From: Bacteroidales bacterium
GTDB lineage: Bacteria > Bacteroidota > Bacteroidia > Bacteroidales > UBA932
Assembly: GCA_017544005.1 (NCBI GenBank)
Contig: JAFYEZ010000003.1
Location: 1 to 51,233 of the forward strand
DNA length: 51,233 nucleotides
Direction: 5' to 3'
Part shown: positions 10,684 through 18,074 of the stretch, one piece after another
Layout of the letters: the number at the start of each line of letters is the position of its first letter
Numbering within the stretch: the first letter of the stretch is position 1
Made by a program: the position numbers and the translations under genes
The notes under the pieces: model-generated
The model's input: the letters and a program-made list of their open reading frames with translations, nothing else
The model's database searches: none
Told to the model about the DNA's origin: nothing

Positions 10684-11274
10684 TTATCCCCGGATGATTT
10701 TGATTTCCCCATGCAGACCCACCTGAAGAATCTGCGAAGGTTCGCCGGTAGCGCCCTCCTCCAGGCAGGGATCAGCCACCCAATCGGCCGCTTCAATGAT
10801 GTCGATGGGAATCTCTTCGTAGCAGAGCGGCGTGGCTTCGCCGGAGAAGTTGGCCGACGTGGAGACCAGCGCCTTGCCGAAGCGGCGGATCAGCTGCACG
10901 CAGAAATCGCTTCCGGAGGGGATGCGAATGGCTGCCGTGCCATCTTCCGCCACCACCCCGGCTGCCAGGTTGACGGCCCCGGGATAAACGAGGGTCATGG
11001 GGCGGTCGTTCACCTCGATCAGGTTGATGGCCACCTCGGGAATCTCCTTTACGTAGCGGCCGAGCATATCCGCATCCGCCACGAGGGTGACGAGTGATTT
11101 GCTTTCCGCGCGCCGCTTGAGTTCAAAAACCTTGGCCACCGCAGCGGGGTTTGTGGCGTCGCAGCCCAGTCCCCAGACGGTATCGGTGGGATAGAGAATC
11201 ACACCGCCGGCCTTCAGAACGGCAATCGCCTCATCGAGGTCGGCCTTGTCAAAAAGTGCGTTTTCGTTTTCCAT
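10684..11274 (-). CDS. tsaC: L-threonylcarbamoyladenylate synthase (Sua5/YciO/YrdC)
   Basis: A 196-residue cytosolic enzyme making threonylcarbamoyl-AMP from threonine, bicarbonate and ATP, the first step of tRNA t6A37 modification. The hallmark N-terminus is GGVILYPTDTVWGLGCDA (about residues 22-40), followed by VFELKRRAESKSLVTLV, PMTLVYPG, AAIRIPSG and the C-terminal STSANFSGEATP. It is the short, single-domain form without the Sua5 extension. The start codon overlaps the rhomboid gene's stop by one base (TGATG), so translation is probably coupled. Confidence 0.93.
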   Translation of the reverse strand: MENENALFDKADLDEAIAVLKAGGVILYPTDTVWGLGCDATNPAAVAKVFELKRRAESKSLVTLVADADMLGRYVKEIPEVAINLIEVNDRPMTLVYPGAVNLAAGVVAEDGTAAIRIPSGSDFCVQLIRRFGKALVSTSANFSGEATPLCYEEIPIDIIEAADWVADPCLEEGATGEPSQILQVGLHGEIKIIRG

Positions 11275-11942
11275 CAGTTATACATTTGTCCGTGTTTCTT
11301 CCAGTAAAGAATCAGAATCAGGGCGAAGAGCATGCCGCCCAGGTGTGCAAAATGGGCCACGCCGTCCTGCGTACCCATGACGCCGGTCAGAAGCTCGATA
11401 GCGGCGAAGATCAGGATCAGCCACTTGGCTTTCAGCGGGAAGAAGGGCAGGAAGAGCAGCCGCAGCTCCGCATTCGGAAAGAGCATGGCAAAGCCCAGCA
11501 GCACACCGTAGATGGCGCCCGAAGCGCCGATCGTCGGCACCCGCATCAGGCTCTGTGCCAGGGCCATGTTGCCGGCCGCCGCGGCGTGGGTAATCTGCAG
11601 GTGCATCACCAGGTTGTGGCAAAGCGCCGCACCGAGTCCCACGACAAAGTAGAAGAGCAGGAACTTCTTGCTCCCCCACTGGTTTTCCAGCACCGGACCG
11701 AAGATGGCCAGCGTGTACATGTTGAAGAAGATATGCCAGAATCCGCCGTGCATGAACATGTGGGTGACCAGCTGCCACGGGCGGAAAAGGGGCGATCCGA
11801 AGGAGAAAAGGGCGAAGGTGCCGTACATCCGGTCGCCGCCCAACCAGGTGGCGATCATCACCACGATATTGATGATGATCAGGTTGCGGACGACGGGCGG
11901 GAGATTGGGGAAAAGCCGGGGACGGCCTGTATCGAAATTCAT
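11274..11942 (-). CDS. Rhomboid family intramembrane serine protease
   Basis: A 222-residue integral membrane protease of six or seven helices. The catalytic Ser lies in GASGAIYG (about residue 140) and the catalytic His in AHFAHLGGMLF (about 199). The oxyanion region THMFMHGGFWHIFFNMYTL (about 65-85) and ENQWGSKKFLLFYF are also typical. The ATG at 11942 (MNFDTGRPRLF) is chosen over an upstream in-frame start: it overlaps the mutL stop as ATGA, and the extra 26 residues would be coded antisense-like, Arg/Pro-rich sequence. Substrates are unknown. Confidence 0.9.
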   Translation of the reverse strand: MNFDTGRPRLFPNLPPVVRNLIIINIVVMIATWLGGDRMYGTFALFSFGSPLFRPWQLVTHMFMHGGFWHIFFNMYTLAIFGPVLENQWGSKKFLLFYFVVGLGAALCHNLVMHLQITHAAAAGNMALAQSLMRVPTIGASGAIYGVLLGFAMLFPNAELRLLFLPFFPLKAKWLILIFAAIELLTGVMGTQDGVAHFAHLGGMLFALILILYWKKHGQMYN

Positions 11943-13705
11943 AACTGTTTGTCGAGTTCTTCGAGGGTGATGGTTAAGCGTATTTTGCGGCCATCGGCGG
12001 TGCGGTCGCTCTGGCGGCACTGGAAGAGCTGAGCCAGCAGATCCTGCGCCCCCTGACGCGTAATGCGGCCGCTTCCGGAAGCGGCGGCACTGCGGGCCAT
12101 CCGGCTGGCCAGAAAGGTCTTGTAATCGTCTGAGAGCGTCTCTTCACGCAGGGCGGCGATCAGTTCGTCCACCGCCTTCGCCACACCTTCCGGATCGGCA
12201 GGATAGCCTTCGGGGAGGGCATTTACCACCAGCGTTCCGCCGCCGAGCGGACGGATGTCGAATCCGAGATCGGCCAGGGTCTGGGCCTCCTCTTCAATCG
12301 TGAGGCACTCCTCCGGCGTGCGTTGCAGCGTCACCGGGAAGAGGCTCTGCTGGGCCACCGGAAGCCGTTCTGCGATCCGCTCAAGGTAGCGCTCGTAAAA
12401 AATACGTTCGCGGGCCCGGCCGATATGGACGGCCAGCAGCCCCCGTTCGTTCTTGGTCACGATATACTTGCCTCCCAGCAGGACGAATTCCTCCGCGGCA
12501 AAGGCCGGCGCATCTTCAAACAGCTGCGTCAAGCCCGTATGGTCATACGGCTTCGGGCTTTCCGCCTGCAGAAAATCCGGCTGCTGCGCGGTCTTGAAAG
12601 GATCGAACAGCGGATTGAAATCCATCTTGGGCGGAGCCACATATCCGCTGCGGGAGACGGTGGACTGCAGCGTGGGAATGTCCGGCGCCCCTTTCATGTC
12701 GAAATCGATCGAGGGCATCAGGGCGTTGCGCCCCAGCGCTTCGCGCACCACGGCGGCGAGCATCTCAAAAACCATCTGCTCCTCGGCGAACTTGACCTCG
12801 GTCTTAGCGGGGTGGATATTGACATCCACCTTGTCGGGCTCGGTCTCAAGCCAGAGGAAATACGCGGGCGTATAGCCCTCCGGGATCAGTTTTTCGTAGG
12901 GACGGCAGACGGCCTTGTGCAGATAGGCCGACCGGAAATAGCGGCCGTTGACAAAGAGGAACTGGTTGCCCTGGGTCTTGCGGGCGGCTTCCGGAGCTCC
13001 GACATAACCGCGGACGGTCACCACGGAGGTCTCCTCGCCCACCTCCACCAGGTCGGAGGTCAGTTCCCTGCCAAAAAGGTCGTGGATGCGCTGCTTGTGG
13101 CTGGCGGCCTTGCGCAGGTTGTAGAGATCCTTGCCGTTGGAGATCAGGCGCAGGTTCAGGGCGGGCCGCGTCAGGGCTACGCGCAGGAACTCCTGGATGA
13201 TGGCGCGCAGTTCGGTGTTGTCGCTCTTGAGGAATTTGCGGCGGGCCGGCACGTTGTAGAAGAGGTTGCGGACCGCGATGTTGGTGCCCGAAGGGGCGGA
13301 GACAGGTCCGGCGGAGACCTGCTTGGAGGCGGCCATCACGACCTCCGCGCCCACGGTATCTTCCGGGCGACGGGTGCGAAGCGTCACCTCGGCCACCGCC
13401 GCGACGGAAGGGAGCGCCTCGCCGCGGAAACCGAACGTGGTGATCCGCTCAAGATCTGCCGCTTCGCTGATTTTGGAGGTTGCGTGACGCTCGAAACAGA
13501 GACGGGCCTCTTCCGGTGACATGCCGCAGCCGTCGTCGATTACCTGAATCAGCGTGCGGCCGGCATCGGTCACCGTCACGGTCACGGAGCCGGAGCCCGC
13601 ATCCACAGCATTCTCCATCAGCTCTTTGACGACAGAAGCGGGACGGGTCACCACCTCTCCGGCGGCGATCAGGTTCGACAGGTTTTCTGGCAGGACTTTC
13701 AGCAT
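11939..13705 (-). CDS. mutL: DNA mismatch repair protein MutL
   Basis: A 588-residue MutL. The N-terminal GHKL ATPase motifs are intact: ELMENAVDAGSG (about 29-40), DDGCGMSPEEA (about 56), RHATSKI (about 75) and TTFGFRGEALPS (about 90), followed by the DVNIHPAKTEVKF block. The C-terminal dimerisation domain is present, but the endonuclease motif DQHAx2Ex4E is not: the aligned stretch near residue 425 reads VHIGRARERIFYE, and the late CPHGRP-type motif reads CRQSDRTADGR. Endonuclease activity is therefore unlikely; other Bacteroidetes MutL proteins, as I recall, are also degenerate here. The gene starts 3 nt after the upstream membrane protein and overlaps rhomboid by 4 nt. Confidence 0.95.
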   Translation of the reverse strand: MLKVLPENLSNLIAAGEVVTRPASVVKELMENAVDAGSGSVTVTVTDAGRTLIQVIDDGCGMSPEEARLCFERHATSKISEAADLERITTFGFRGEALPSVAAVAEVTLRTRRPEDTVGAEVVMAASKQVSAGPVSAPSGTNIAVRNLFYNVPARRKFLKSDNTELRAIIQEFLRVALTRPALNLRLISNGKDLYNLRKAASHKQRIHDLFGRELTSDLVEVGEETSVVTVRGYVGAPEAARKTQGNQFLFVNGRYFRSAYLHKAVCRPYEKLIPEGYTPAYFLWLETEPDKVDVNIHPAKTEVKFAEEQMVFEMLAAVVREALGRNALMPSIDFDMKGAPDIPTLQSTVSRSGYVAPPKMDFNPLFDPFKTAQQPDFLQAESPKPYDHTGLTQLFEDAPAFAAEEFVLLGGKYIVTKNERGLLAVHIGRARERIFYERYLERIAERLPVAQQSLFPVTLQRTPEECLTIEEEAQTLADLGFDIRPLGGGTLVVNALPEGYPADPEGVAKAVDELIAALREETLSDDYKTFLASRMARSAAASGSGRITRQGAQDLLAQLFQCRQSDRTADGRKIRLTITLEELDKQL

Positions 13706-13708
13706 AGG

Positions 13709-14071
13709 CTAACGCGTCATCTGAAGAAAACCTTTGCTCAGGAACCAGACGAGTACGATAATCAGCAGGATCGAACCCACTGTGAGAATCTTTTTCAGAC
13801 GCGAGCGGGTGCGGTTGTGCGGCTCGGCGGCATTCTGGCGTGCACGGGCATAGGCCCCGTGAATCAGGCTGCCGGGCACATAGTGCTCTTTCGGATGCGC
13901 GCCGGCGGCCTCTTCCGCTGCCAGCTGCTCTTCTGCCCGCTTCTCCCCTTCCGGGGTACGGCCGTATTTCTTATAGAGTTCTTCCAGACGCTCCTTGCGC
14001 TCGTCGTAGTAGCGCGGCGTGTAATGGTACTGCCGCGGCTCCGGGGTGCTGAAGAAAGTGATGCGTGCCAT
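13709..14071 (-). CDS. Small membrane-anchored protein upstream of mutL
   Basis: A 120-residue protein of unknown function. The first 100 residues are highly charged (YHYTPRYYDERKERLEELYKKYGRTPEGEKRAEEQ) and probably helical; a single membrane segment lies at the C-terminus (ILTVGSILLIIVLVWFLSKGFL, about 93-114). It is likely tail-anchored, with the charged part cytoplasmic. The ATG at 14071 is chosen because it follows a promoter-like TAACTTTG; a longer upstream frame runs antisense through ispF and is not credible. Similar short proteins occur next to mutL in other Bacteroidetes, as I recall. First gene of the operon running to 5508. Confidence 0.75.
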   Translation of the reverse strand: MARITFFSTPEPRQYHYTPRYYDERKERLEELYKKYGRTPEGEKRAEEQLAAEEAAGAHPKEHYVPGSLIHGAYARARQNAAEPHNRTRSRLKKILTVGSILLIIVLVWFLSKGFLQMTR

Positions 14072-14097
14072 GCTTCGGTCGGTTTTTGTACAAAGTA

Positions 14098-14105
14098 CAA
14101 AGTTA
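14098..14105 (-). promoter_or_regulatory. Promoter -7 element of the mutL operon
   Basis: The complement reads TAACTTTG, matching the Bacteroidetes -7 consensus TAnnTTTG, 27 nt upstream of the small membrane-protein gene. A second TACTTTG lies at 14091-14097. No good -33 TTTG is found at 19-21 nt, so the call rests on the -7 box and position in a divergent intergenic region. Confidence 0.5.
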
Positions 14106-14118
14106 CGAATAAATAGCG

Positions 14119-14126
14119 TACATTTG
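14119..14126 (+). promoter_or_regulatory. Promoter -7 element of ispF
   Basis: TACATTTG matches TAnnTTTG, 18 nt before the ispF start codon. It would give a very short 5' untranslated region. No convincing -33 element is visible. Confidence 0.5.
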
Positions 14127-14144
14127 CAGAAAAGACTTACGGTT

Positions 14145-14624
14145 ATGACAGATTTGCGAATCGGGAACGGATACGATATCCATGCGCTGGCCGAGGGGCT
14201 TCCGCTGGTGCTGGGCGGGGTGAAGATTCCCCACACGAAGGGCTGCGTGGCCCATTCTGACGGTGACGTACTGCTGCACGCCCTGTGCGACGCGCTTCTG
14301 GGTGCTCTCGCGCTGGGCGATATCGGACAGCATTTCCCGGACACCTCCGAGGCGTACCGCGGCATCGACAGCCGCCGGCTGCTGGAGCAGGTGGTGGCGA
14401 TGGTCCACGAGGCGGGCTGGTATGTGGTCAACGCCGATATGACGCTGCTGGCGCAGAAGCCGAAGATCGCCCCCTACGTCGTGCAGATGCGGGAAACGAT
14501 CGCACCCCTGCTGGGAGTCGGCATCGACTGCGTCTCCGTGAAGGCGACCACCACCGAGAAACTGGGCCCCATTGGCCGCGAGGAGGGAATCTCCGCCTAC
14601 GCGGTGGTGCTGCTGGGAAGATAG
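14145..14624 (+). CDS. ispF: 2-C-methyl-D-erythritol 2,4-cyclodiphosphate synthase
   Basis: A 159-residue enzyme of the MEP isoprenoid pathway, converting CDP-methylerythritol 2-phosphate to the cyclic diphosphate with release of CMP; the family is trimeric and zinc-dependent. The zinc ligands are seen in GYDIHAL (Asp and His, about residues 9-12) and in HTKGCVAHSDGD (second His). The core block HALCDALLGALALGDIGQHFPDT and the C-terminal KATTTEKLGPIGREEGI are standard. The ATG at 14145 (MTDLRIGNGYDIHAL) gives the normal family length; an upstream in-frame start would run through the promoter. Divergent from the mutL operon. Confidence 0.95.
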   Translation: MTDLRIGNGYDIHALAEGLPLVLGGVKIPHTKGCVAHSDGDVLLHALCDALLGALALGDIGQHFPDTSEAYRGIDSRRLLEQVVAMVHEAGWYVVNADMTLLAQKPKIAPYVVQMRETIAPLLGVGIDCVSVKATTTEKLGPIGREEGISAYAVVLLGR

Positions 14625-14687
14625 CCTCCGGGCCCCACCTGCACGAGAAGTTTTTTCAAAAATATATAGAAGAATAAAGATTTTTTA

Positions 14688-14695
14688 TACCTTTG
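14688..14695 (+). promoter_or_regulatory. Promoter -7 element of the tRNA pair
   Basis: TACCTTTG, in an AT-rich stretch, lies 15 nt before tRNA-Gln and matches the Bacteroidetes -7 consensus. The -33 position holds AT-rich sequence without TTTG. Confidence 0.6.
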
Positions 14696-14709
14696 CAGTC
14701 CCAAAACAC

Positions 14710-14780
14710 TGAGGTATGGTGTAATGGCAGCACAAGAGATTCTGGTCCTCTTAGTGGCGGTTCGAATCCGTCTACCTCAA
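14710..14780 (+). tRNA. tRNA-Gln (anticodon CTG)
   Basis: A cloverleaf can be drawn by hand: acceptor TGAGGTA/TACCTCA, D stem GTGT/GCAC, anticodon stem AGAGA/CCTCT with loop TTCTGGT (anticodon CTG at 14742-14744), T arm GGCGG-TTCGAAT-CCGTC. One A-C mismatch closes the anticodon stem (positions 31-39). CCA is not encoded. Reads CAG codons. The second tRNA follows 10 nt later. Confidence 0.9.
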
Positions 14781-14790
14781 CAAAAGTGAG

Positions 14791-14864
14791 GGCGGGGTAG
14801 CTCAGTCGGTTAGAGCGCATGATTCATAATCATGAGGTCGCCAGTTCAATCCTGGCCCCCGCTA
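14791..14864 (+). tRNA. tRNA-Met (anticodon CAT)
   Basis: A full cloverleaf: acceptor GGCGGGG/CCCCGCT (first pair G-U), D arm GCTC-AGTCGGTTA-GAGC, anticodon stem CATGA/TCATG with loop TTCATAA (anticodon CAT at 14825-14827), T arm GCCAG-TTCAATC-CTGGC. It lacks the three G-C pairs typical of initiator tRNA, so it is an elongator Met or an Ile tRNA read with lysidine; these cannot be separated by eye. CCA is not encoded. Confidence 0.88.
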
Positions 14865-14872
14865 CGAAGATA

Positions 14873-14898
14873 AGCCGCAAGAATTGCGGCTATTTTTG
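14873..14898 (+). terminator. Intrinsic terminator of the tRNA transcript
   Basis: A perfect 8-bp stem, AGCCGCAA/TTGCGGCT, with a GAA loop, followed by ATTTTTG. It starts 9 nt after the second tRNA. Confidence 0.8.
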
Positions 14899-15043
14899 TG
14901 CGACACGGGTCCGGACCGCAAGCTAGCTTGCATCCGAACCCGTGTTGCACAAAAAGCGCGGCCCGCTGTCAGGCGGGCCTGCTTATCTTCGGGCTGTCCC
15001 CGCGCGGGAGCGCCCAGGAATGCGCAGCTTCGCGCAGCGAAGC
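14898..15043. repeat. Cluster of three palindromes between tRNAs and the M28 gene
   Basis: A large imperfect inverted repeat spans 14898-14950: outer arms GTGCGACACGGGTCCGGA and TCCGAACCCGTGTTGCAC, and inner arms GCAAGC-TA-GCTTGC. It is followed by GGCCCGC/GCGGGCC (14960-14979) and GCTTCGC-GCA-GCGAAGC (15027-15043). Neither strand shows a U-tract directly after the large repeat on the side needed for M28 termination. In a gene-dense region this looks like a REP-like intergenic element; whether it recurs elsewhere cannot be seen here. Confidence 0.6.
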
Positions 15044-15057
15044 GAGCAAAATCCTGC

Positions 15058-16602
15058 CTAATCCTCAGCCCAGAGGCCTTCCCGGGAGAGAAGGTGATCC
15101 AGGTTGGCGACACCGTAGGCAATGACGGCCGTCACGACGGCGGAGTGTTCCATATAGACGGGAATCACTTTGTTGTAGATGTCGTTCTCCGTGTGCCAGA
15201 TGTCGTTGTAAACGAAGTTATAGCCTAGCGGATCGGTGCAGTTCAGCGAGAGAGCGGCACCACCGGCCATCTGGAACGGAGCGTGGTCGGAACCGCCGGC
15301 GCGTTTGGGCTTCGGGCGGGCGGGACCTTCCCGTTTGTTCACGGCGAAGGGAATGCCCGGCGTGTACTCCTTCACCGGTTCGGCCACCTTCACGAAATCG
15401 TCGTACATAGCCGGCGGGACGGTGATGGAGGTCGATGCCGTAGGGCCTCCGTCACGGTTGAAGTAGTTGGATATCTTGTCGATCGGAACGGTCTTGTTGT
15501 CCACGAAATAGCTGCTTCCGAGCAGGCCGTATTCCTCGCCCGTCCAGAGGCAGAAGAGCATCGTGCGCTTGGGTTTGGCCCCGGCCGCCGTCAGCAGGCG
15601 CGCCGCCTCGATGGCTACGGCCGAACCGTTTCCGCAGTCCACGGCACCCGTCGCAATGTCATACGAATCCAGGTGGCCGCCCATCATCACATACTCCTTG
15701 GGATACTTGCTCCCCTTGAGCACGCCGATTACGTTGTGGTACTTCACGGGGCCGAGGAAGAAGTGGTTGCGGATGTCGAACTCCAGAATCACCTCCTGGA
15801 ACTCGAGCAGTTTCTGCTTGATGAGGGCAAACTGGTGCTCATCCAGTTTGATGTCGCACACGCGCGGAAGCGTCTCCCAGGTCAGCTTTTTGTAATTGCG
15901 GCGGTCGGAGAGGCAGGTGATCGGGAGGTCTGAGGCCTGAATGAAACCCGCCACGCCGGCCTCCACCATCTGACGGTAGAAGAGGGCGTCGTCTTTCTTG
16001 AGCTTATGCAGTTCTTTCTTGTCCTGGTGCGTGTAGTTGTAGCGACGGATCTCCATGTTCAGCTGCTCGATGGAATCATTCGCTGCGATTTTAGCAGCCC
16101 GGGCCGAATCTGCCTCGGCCGACCAGTTGATCGGGCTTCCCGTCGAGCGGCTCTCCAGTAGCACCCAGGCTCCTTTCAGCTTACCCTTCATCCGTTCGAA
16201 CTCCCGGGTAGACTTGGGCTCCAACACGGCGATACCGCGCTGGGCGCCTTTGGTGCCCGCCGTATAGGAAGGGGTTCCGAAATGCAGCGTCATGCCATCG
16301 GCTGCGAGCATCTTGCCGCTCCAGGGACCGCGGCTGAATCCGATGGGGGCCTCCCCCACCTCCTGCACCATCACCTCCAGGCCCATCGCCTTGAAGGTCT
16401 CGATGGCCCAGCGCTCGGCATCTTCCAGGTTGTGCGAACCCACCGGCCGTCCGCCGATTACATTGGCCAGGATGTCCACGTGCTCCATCACGCGGTTGTC
16501 CGTTTTACCCAGTTCGAGCACCTTGCGGACCACTTTGTCTTCTGCGCGCACTGCCGTGAAGGCCATCGCCAAAACGAGGATGGAAAGAAAGAATCGTTTC
16601 AT
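15058..16602 (-). CDS. Secreted M28 family zinc aminopeptidase
   Basis: A 514-residue exported metallopeptidase. A signal peptide (KRFFLSILVLAMAFTAVRA, cut near residue 20) is followed by an N-terminal region with an inserted PA-like segment (about 130-260) and the M28 catalytic domain. The zinc ligands are in order: His in MGGHLDSYD (about 310), bridging Asp in VDCGNGSA (about 321), the Glu pair in WTGEEYG (about 355), Asp in FNRDGGP (about 383) and His in GGSDHAPF (about 440). It likely trims peptides in the periplasm or outside the cell. It is monocistronic: the DUF1735 terminator lies upstream and the palindrome cluster downstream. Confidence 0.92.
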   Translation of the reverse strand: MKRFFLSILVLAMAFTAVRAEDKVVRKVLELGKTDNRVMEHVDILANVIGGRPVGSHNLEDAERWAIETFKAMGLEVMVQEVGEAPIGFSRGPWSGKMLAADGMTLHFGTPSYTAGTKGAQRGIAVLEPKSTREFERMKGKLKGAWVLLESRSTGSPINWSAEADSARAAKIAANDSIEQLNMEIRRYNYTHQDKKELHKLKKDDALFYRQMVEAGVAGFIQASDLPITCLSDRRNYKKLTWETLPRVCDIKLDEHQFALIKQKLLEFQEVILEFDIRNHFFLGPVKYHNVIGVLKGSKYPKEYVMMGGHLDSYDIATGAVDCGNGSAVAIEAARLLTAAGAKPKRTMLFCLWTGEEYGLLGSSYFVDNKTVPIDKISNYFNRDGGPTASTSITVPPAMYDDFVKVAEPVKEYTPGIPFAVNKREGPARPKPKRAGGSDHAPFQMAGGAALSLNCTDPLGYNFVYNDIWHTENDIYNKVIPVYMEHSAVVTAVIAYGVANLDHLLSREGLWAED

Positions 16603-16629
16603 GGTTAGTTAGCGTTAGGTTGTTTGTAG

Positions 16630-16637
16630 CAAAGTTA
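16630..16637 (-). promoter_or_regulatory. Promoter -7 element of the M28 gene
   Basis: The complement reads TAACTTTG, 27 nt upstream of the start codon and directly after the preceding operon's terminator. No clear -33 TTTG. Confidence 0.45.
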
Positions 16638-16640
16638 AAC

Positions 16641-16672
16641 AAAAAAAAGGGAACGCCGGAGCATTCCCTTTT
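16641..16672 (-). terminator. Terminator of the SusCD/DUF1735 operon
   Basis: Read on the minus strand: AAAGGGAA, loop TGCTCCGGCG, TTCCCTTT, then a run of T. It starts 19 nt after the DUF1735 gene stop. Confidence 0.8.
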
Positions 16673-16690
16673 GAATCAAGCAGACAGCGA

Positions 16691-18049
16691 CTAGTTCGCC
16701 TGCATAATCTCGGAAACGGTGACCCATTCGCCGGTAGCTTTGTCAGGGTGACGCCAGCGATAGTTCAGGACAAACTGCTCCTTGACCCAGTCATAGTAGC
16801 TGCGATTGTCCGGATCTGCCTCGAGGGTTTCCGCAGAATTCTGCTTCTTGTTGGTCTTGTCGGTCACACGGATGTACTCGATATCGAAGATATTCGGGTC
16901 CGCGGTCGGGACAAGCTTGATACGCATGTACTTGTTGTTGTACGTAGCCGAAGTGGCCGCCGTCGCCGTCGCACCAGCCACGGTGTTGTTGGTGGCGCAC
17001 TGCATCTCGATCACGTCAGCCAGGTAGCTGGTCGGCGCTTTCTTGGCAGCATAGGCACCCGTACGGTTGGTCGTAGCCGAGTGAACGGTCAGGACGGAAG
17101 CGTAGTTCTTCTCGTAGCGGTTCTTCATCTCCACCTTGACGAATGCCGTCTTATACTCTTCATAGGGAGCATAAGCCGACGTGGAAGAGATGGAGAGCGG
17201 AAGGTAGTAGGCCTTGAGGAACTCGAGCTTGCTCGGATCGTATTCAACCTTCACCACAGCCGGCTCGGATTCGCTCTTGTAAACGATCTGGTCGGTCTTG
17301 ATGGTAACGGCGTCTTCCGGAATGATCAGGGAACTCTTCGGAATGATCGAAGTGGGCGCTGCGGCAAAAGCAGCGGCGTCATAAGCGACCTGAATGGTAT
17401 ACTCGCCCTTCGGAATGCCGTAACCGGCAATCGTGAAGGAATCGGTATAGTCGTTGGAGTCCGGAATCAGCTTGCGGGAGGCAAGAACGACGCCCGAACG
17501 GTTTGCATAGAAGTAGAAGGAGGGCTGGCGAAGGTCGATCCCGACGAGGGCCTGGCACATCTCTTTCTCATTCAGGGCATACTCCGAAACGGAAGTCAGT
17601 TCGAGAGGAACGACATAGCGCTTGGCTGCATCGAGCCCGGCTGCCTGGATGGCCGTCAGGTTGAAGACCACCGGAATCACCGTGGAAACTGCACCGGCAG
17701 GAACCTCAGCCGTGGTGCCTGCAATCGAATAGCAGGAAGCGGGAAGTTCTTCTACCAGACCGGAAAACTCCTGGGTGATATCCGCATTGTAAGTGGCGAT
17801 GATGGCCGGATTGACGGCAAAGCCCAGCGTGATGGGCGTCTTGCGGTTGTCCGGACGAAGGCCGCCGATGTTGATGCCGAAGTTGACGGTATAGGTACCG
17901 GCATCGACGTTCCAAACGGTATTCTGGGAATAACCGTATTGGGCGAAATAAGCCTTCGGCTCGGCATTGTCAATCCAGACATTCTTCGAGCAGGCACTCA
18001 GTGCCAGCACTGCCGCGAGGGCGATGAAGATGTATTTGGTTGCTTTCAT
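16691..18049 (-). CDS. DUF1735-containing surface lipoprotein of the SusCD locus
   Basis: A 452-residue lipoprotein. The signal ends in the lipobox LSAC (ATKYIFIALAAVLALSAC), followed by SKN. Two successive DUF1735 (BT_3987-like) beta-sandwich domains are recognisable: about residues 30-165 (ITLGFAVNPAIIATYN, YVVPLELTSVSEYALN) and about 165-320 (PKSSLIIPEDAV, YYLPLSISSTSAYAP). The C-terminal third (ASVLTVHSATTNRTGAY, YDWVKEQFVLNYRWRHP) resembles the carbohydrate-binding or DUF4361-type end domain of such proteins. It is last in the operon, 25 nt after SusD, in the place usually held by SusE-like accessory binding proteins, so outer-surface ligand capture is likely. The ligand is unknown. Confidence 0.8.
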   Translation of the reverse strand: MKATKYIFIALAAVLALSACSKNVWIDNAEPKAYFAQYGYSQNTVWNVDAGTYTVNFGINIGGLRPDNRKTPITLGFAVNPAIIATYNADITQEFSGLVEELPASCYSIAGTTAEVPAGAVSTVIPVVFNLTAIQAAGLDAAKRYVVPLELTSVSEYALNEKEMCQALVGIDLRQPSFYFYANRSGVVLASRKLIPDSNDYTDSFTIAGYGIPKGEYTIQVAYDAAAFAAAPTSIIPKSSLIIPEDAVTIKTDQIVYKSESEPAVVKVEYDPSKLEFLKAYYLPLSISSTSAYAPYEEYKTAFVKVEMKNRYEKNYASVLTVHSATTNRTGAYAAKKAPTSYLADVIEMQCATNNTVAGATATAATSATYNNKYMRIKLVPTADPNIFDIEYIRVTDKTNKKQNSAETLEADPDNRSYYDWVKEQFVLNYRWRHPDKATGEWVTVSEIMQAN

Positions 18050-18074
18050 AACTTTACACGTTTACAGGTTATCA

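Noticed and set aside
14072-14431. N-terminal extension of the small protein upstream of mutL
   Set aside because: It runs antisense through ispF and across both divergent -7 boxes, and its residues are Ser/Arg/Pro-rich shadow sequence.
14898-14950. CRISPR repeat or phage attachment site beside the tRNAs
   Set aside because: There is a single nested palindrome, with no repeat-spacer array, no duplicated tRNA 3' end and no integrase gene.
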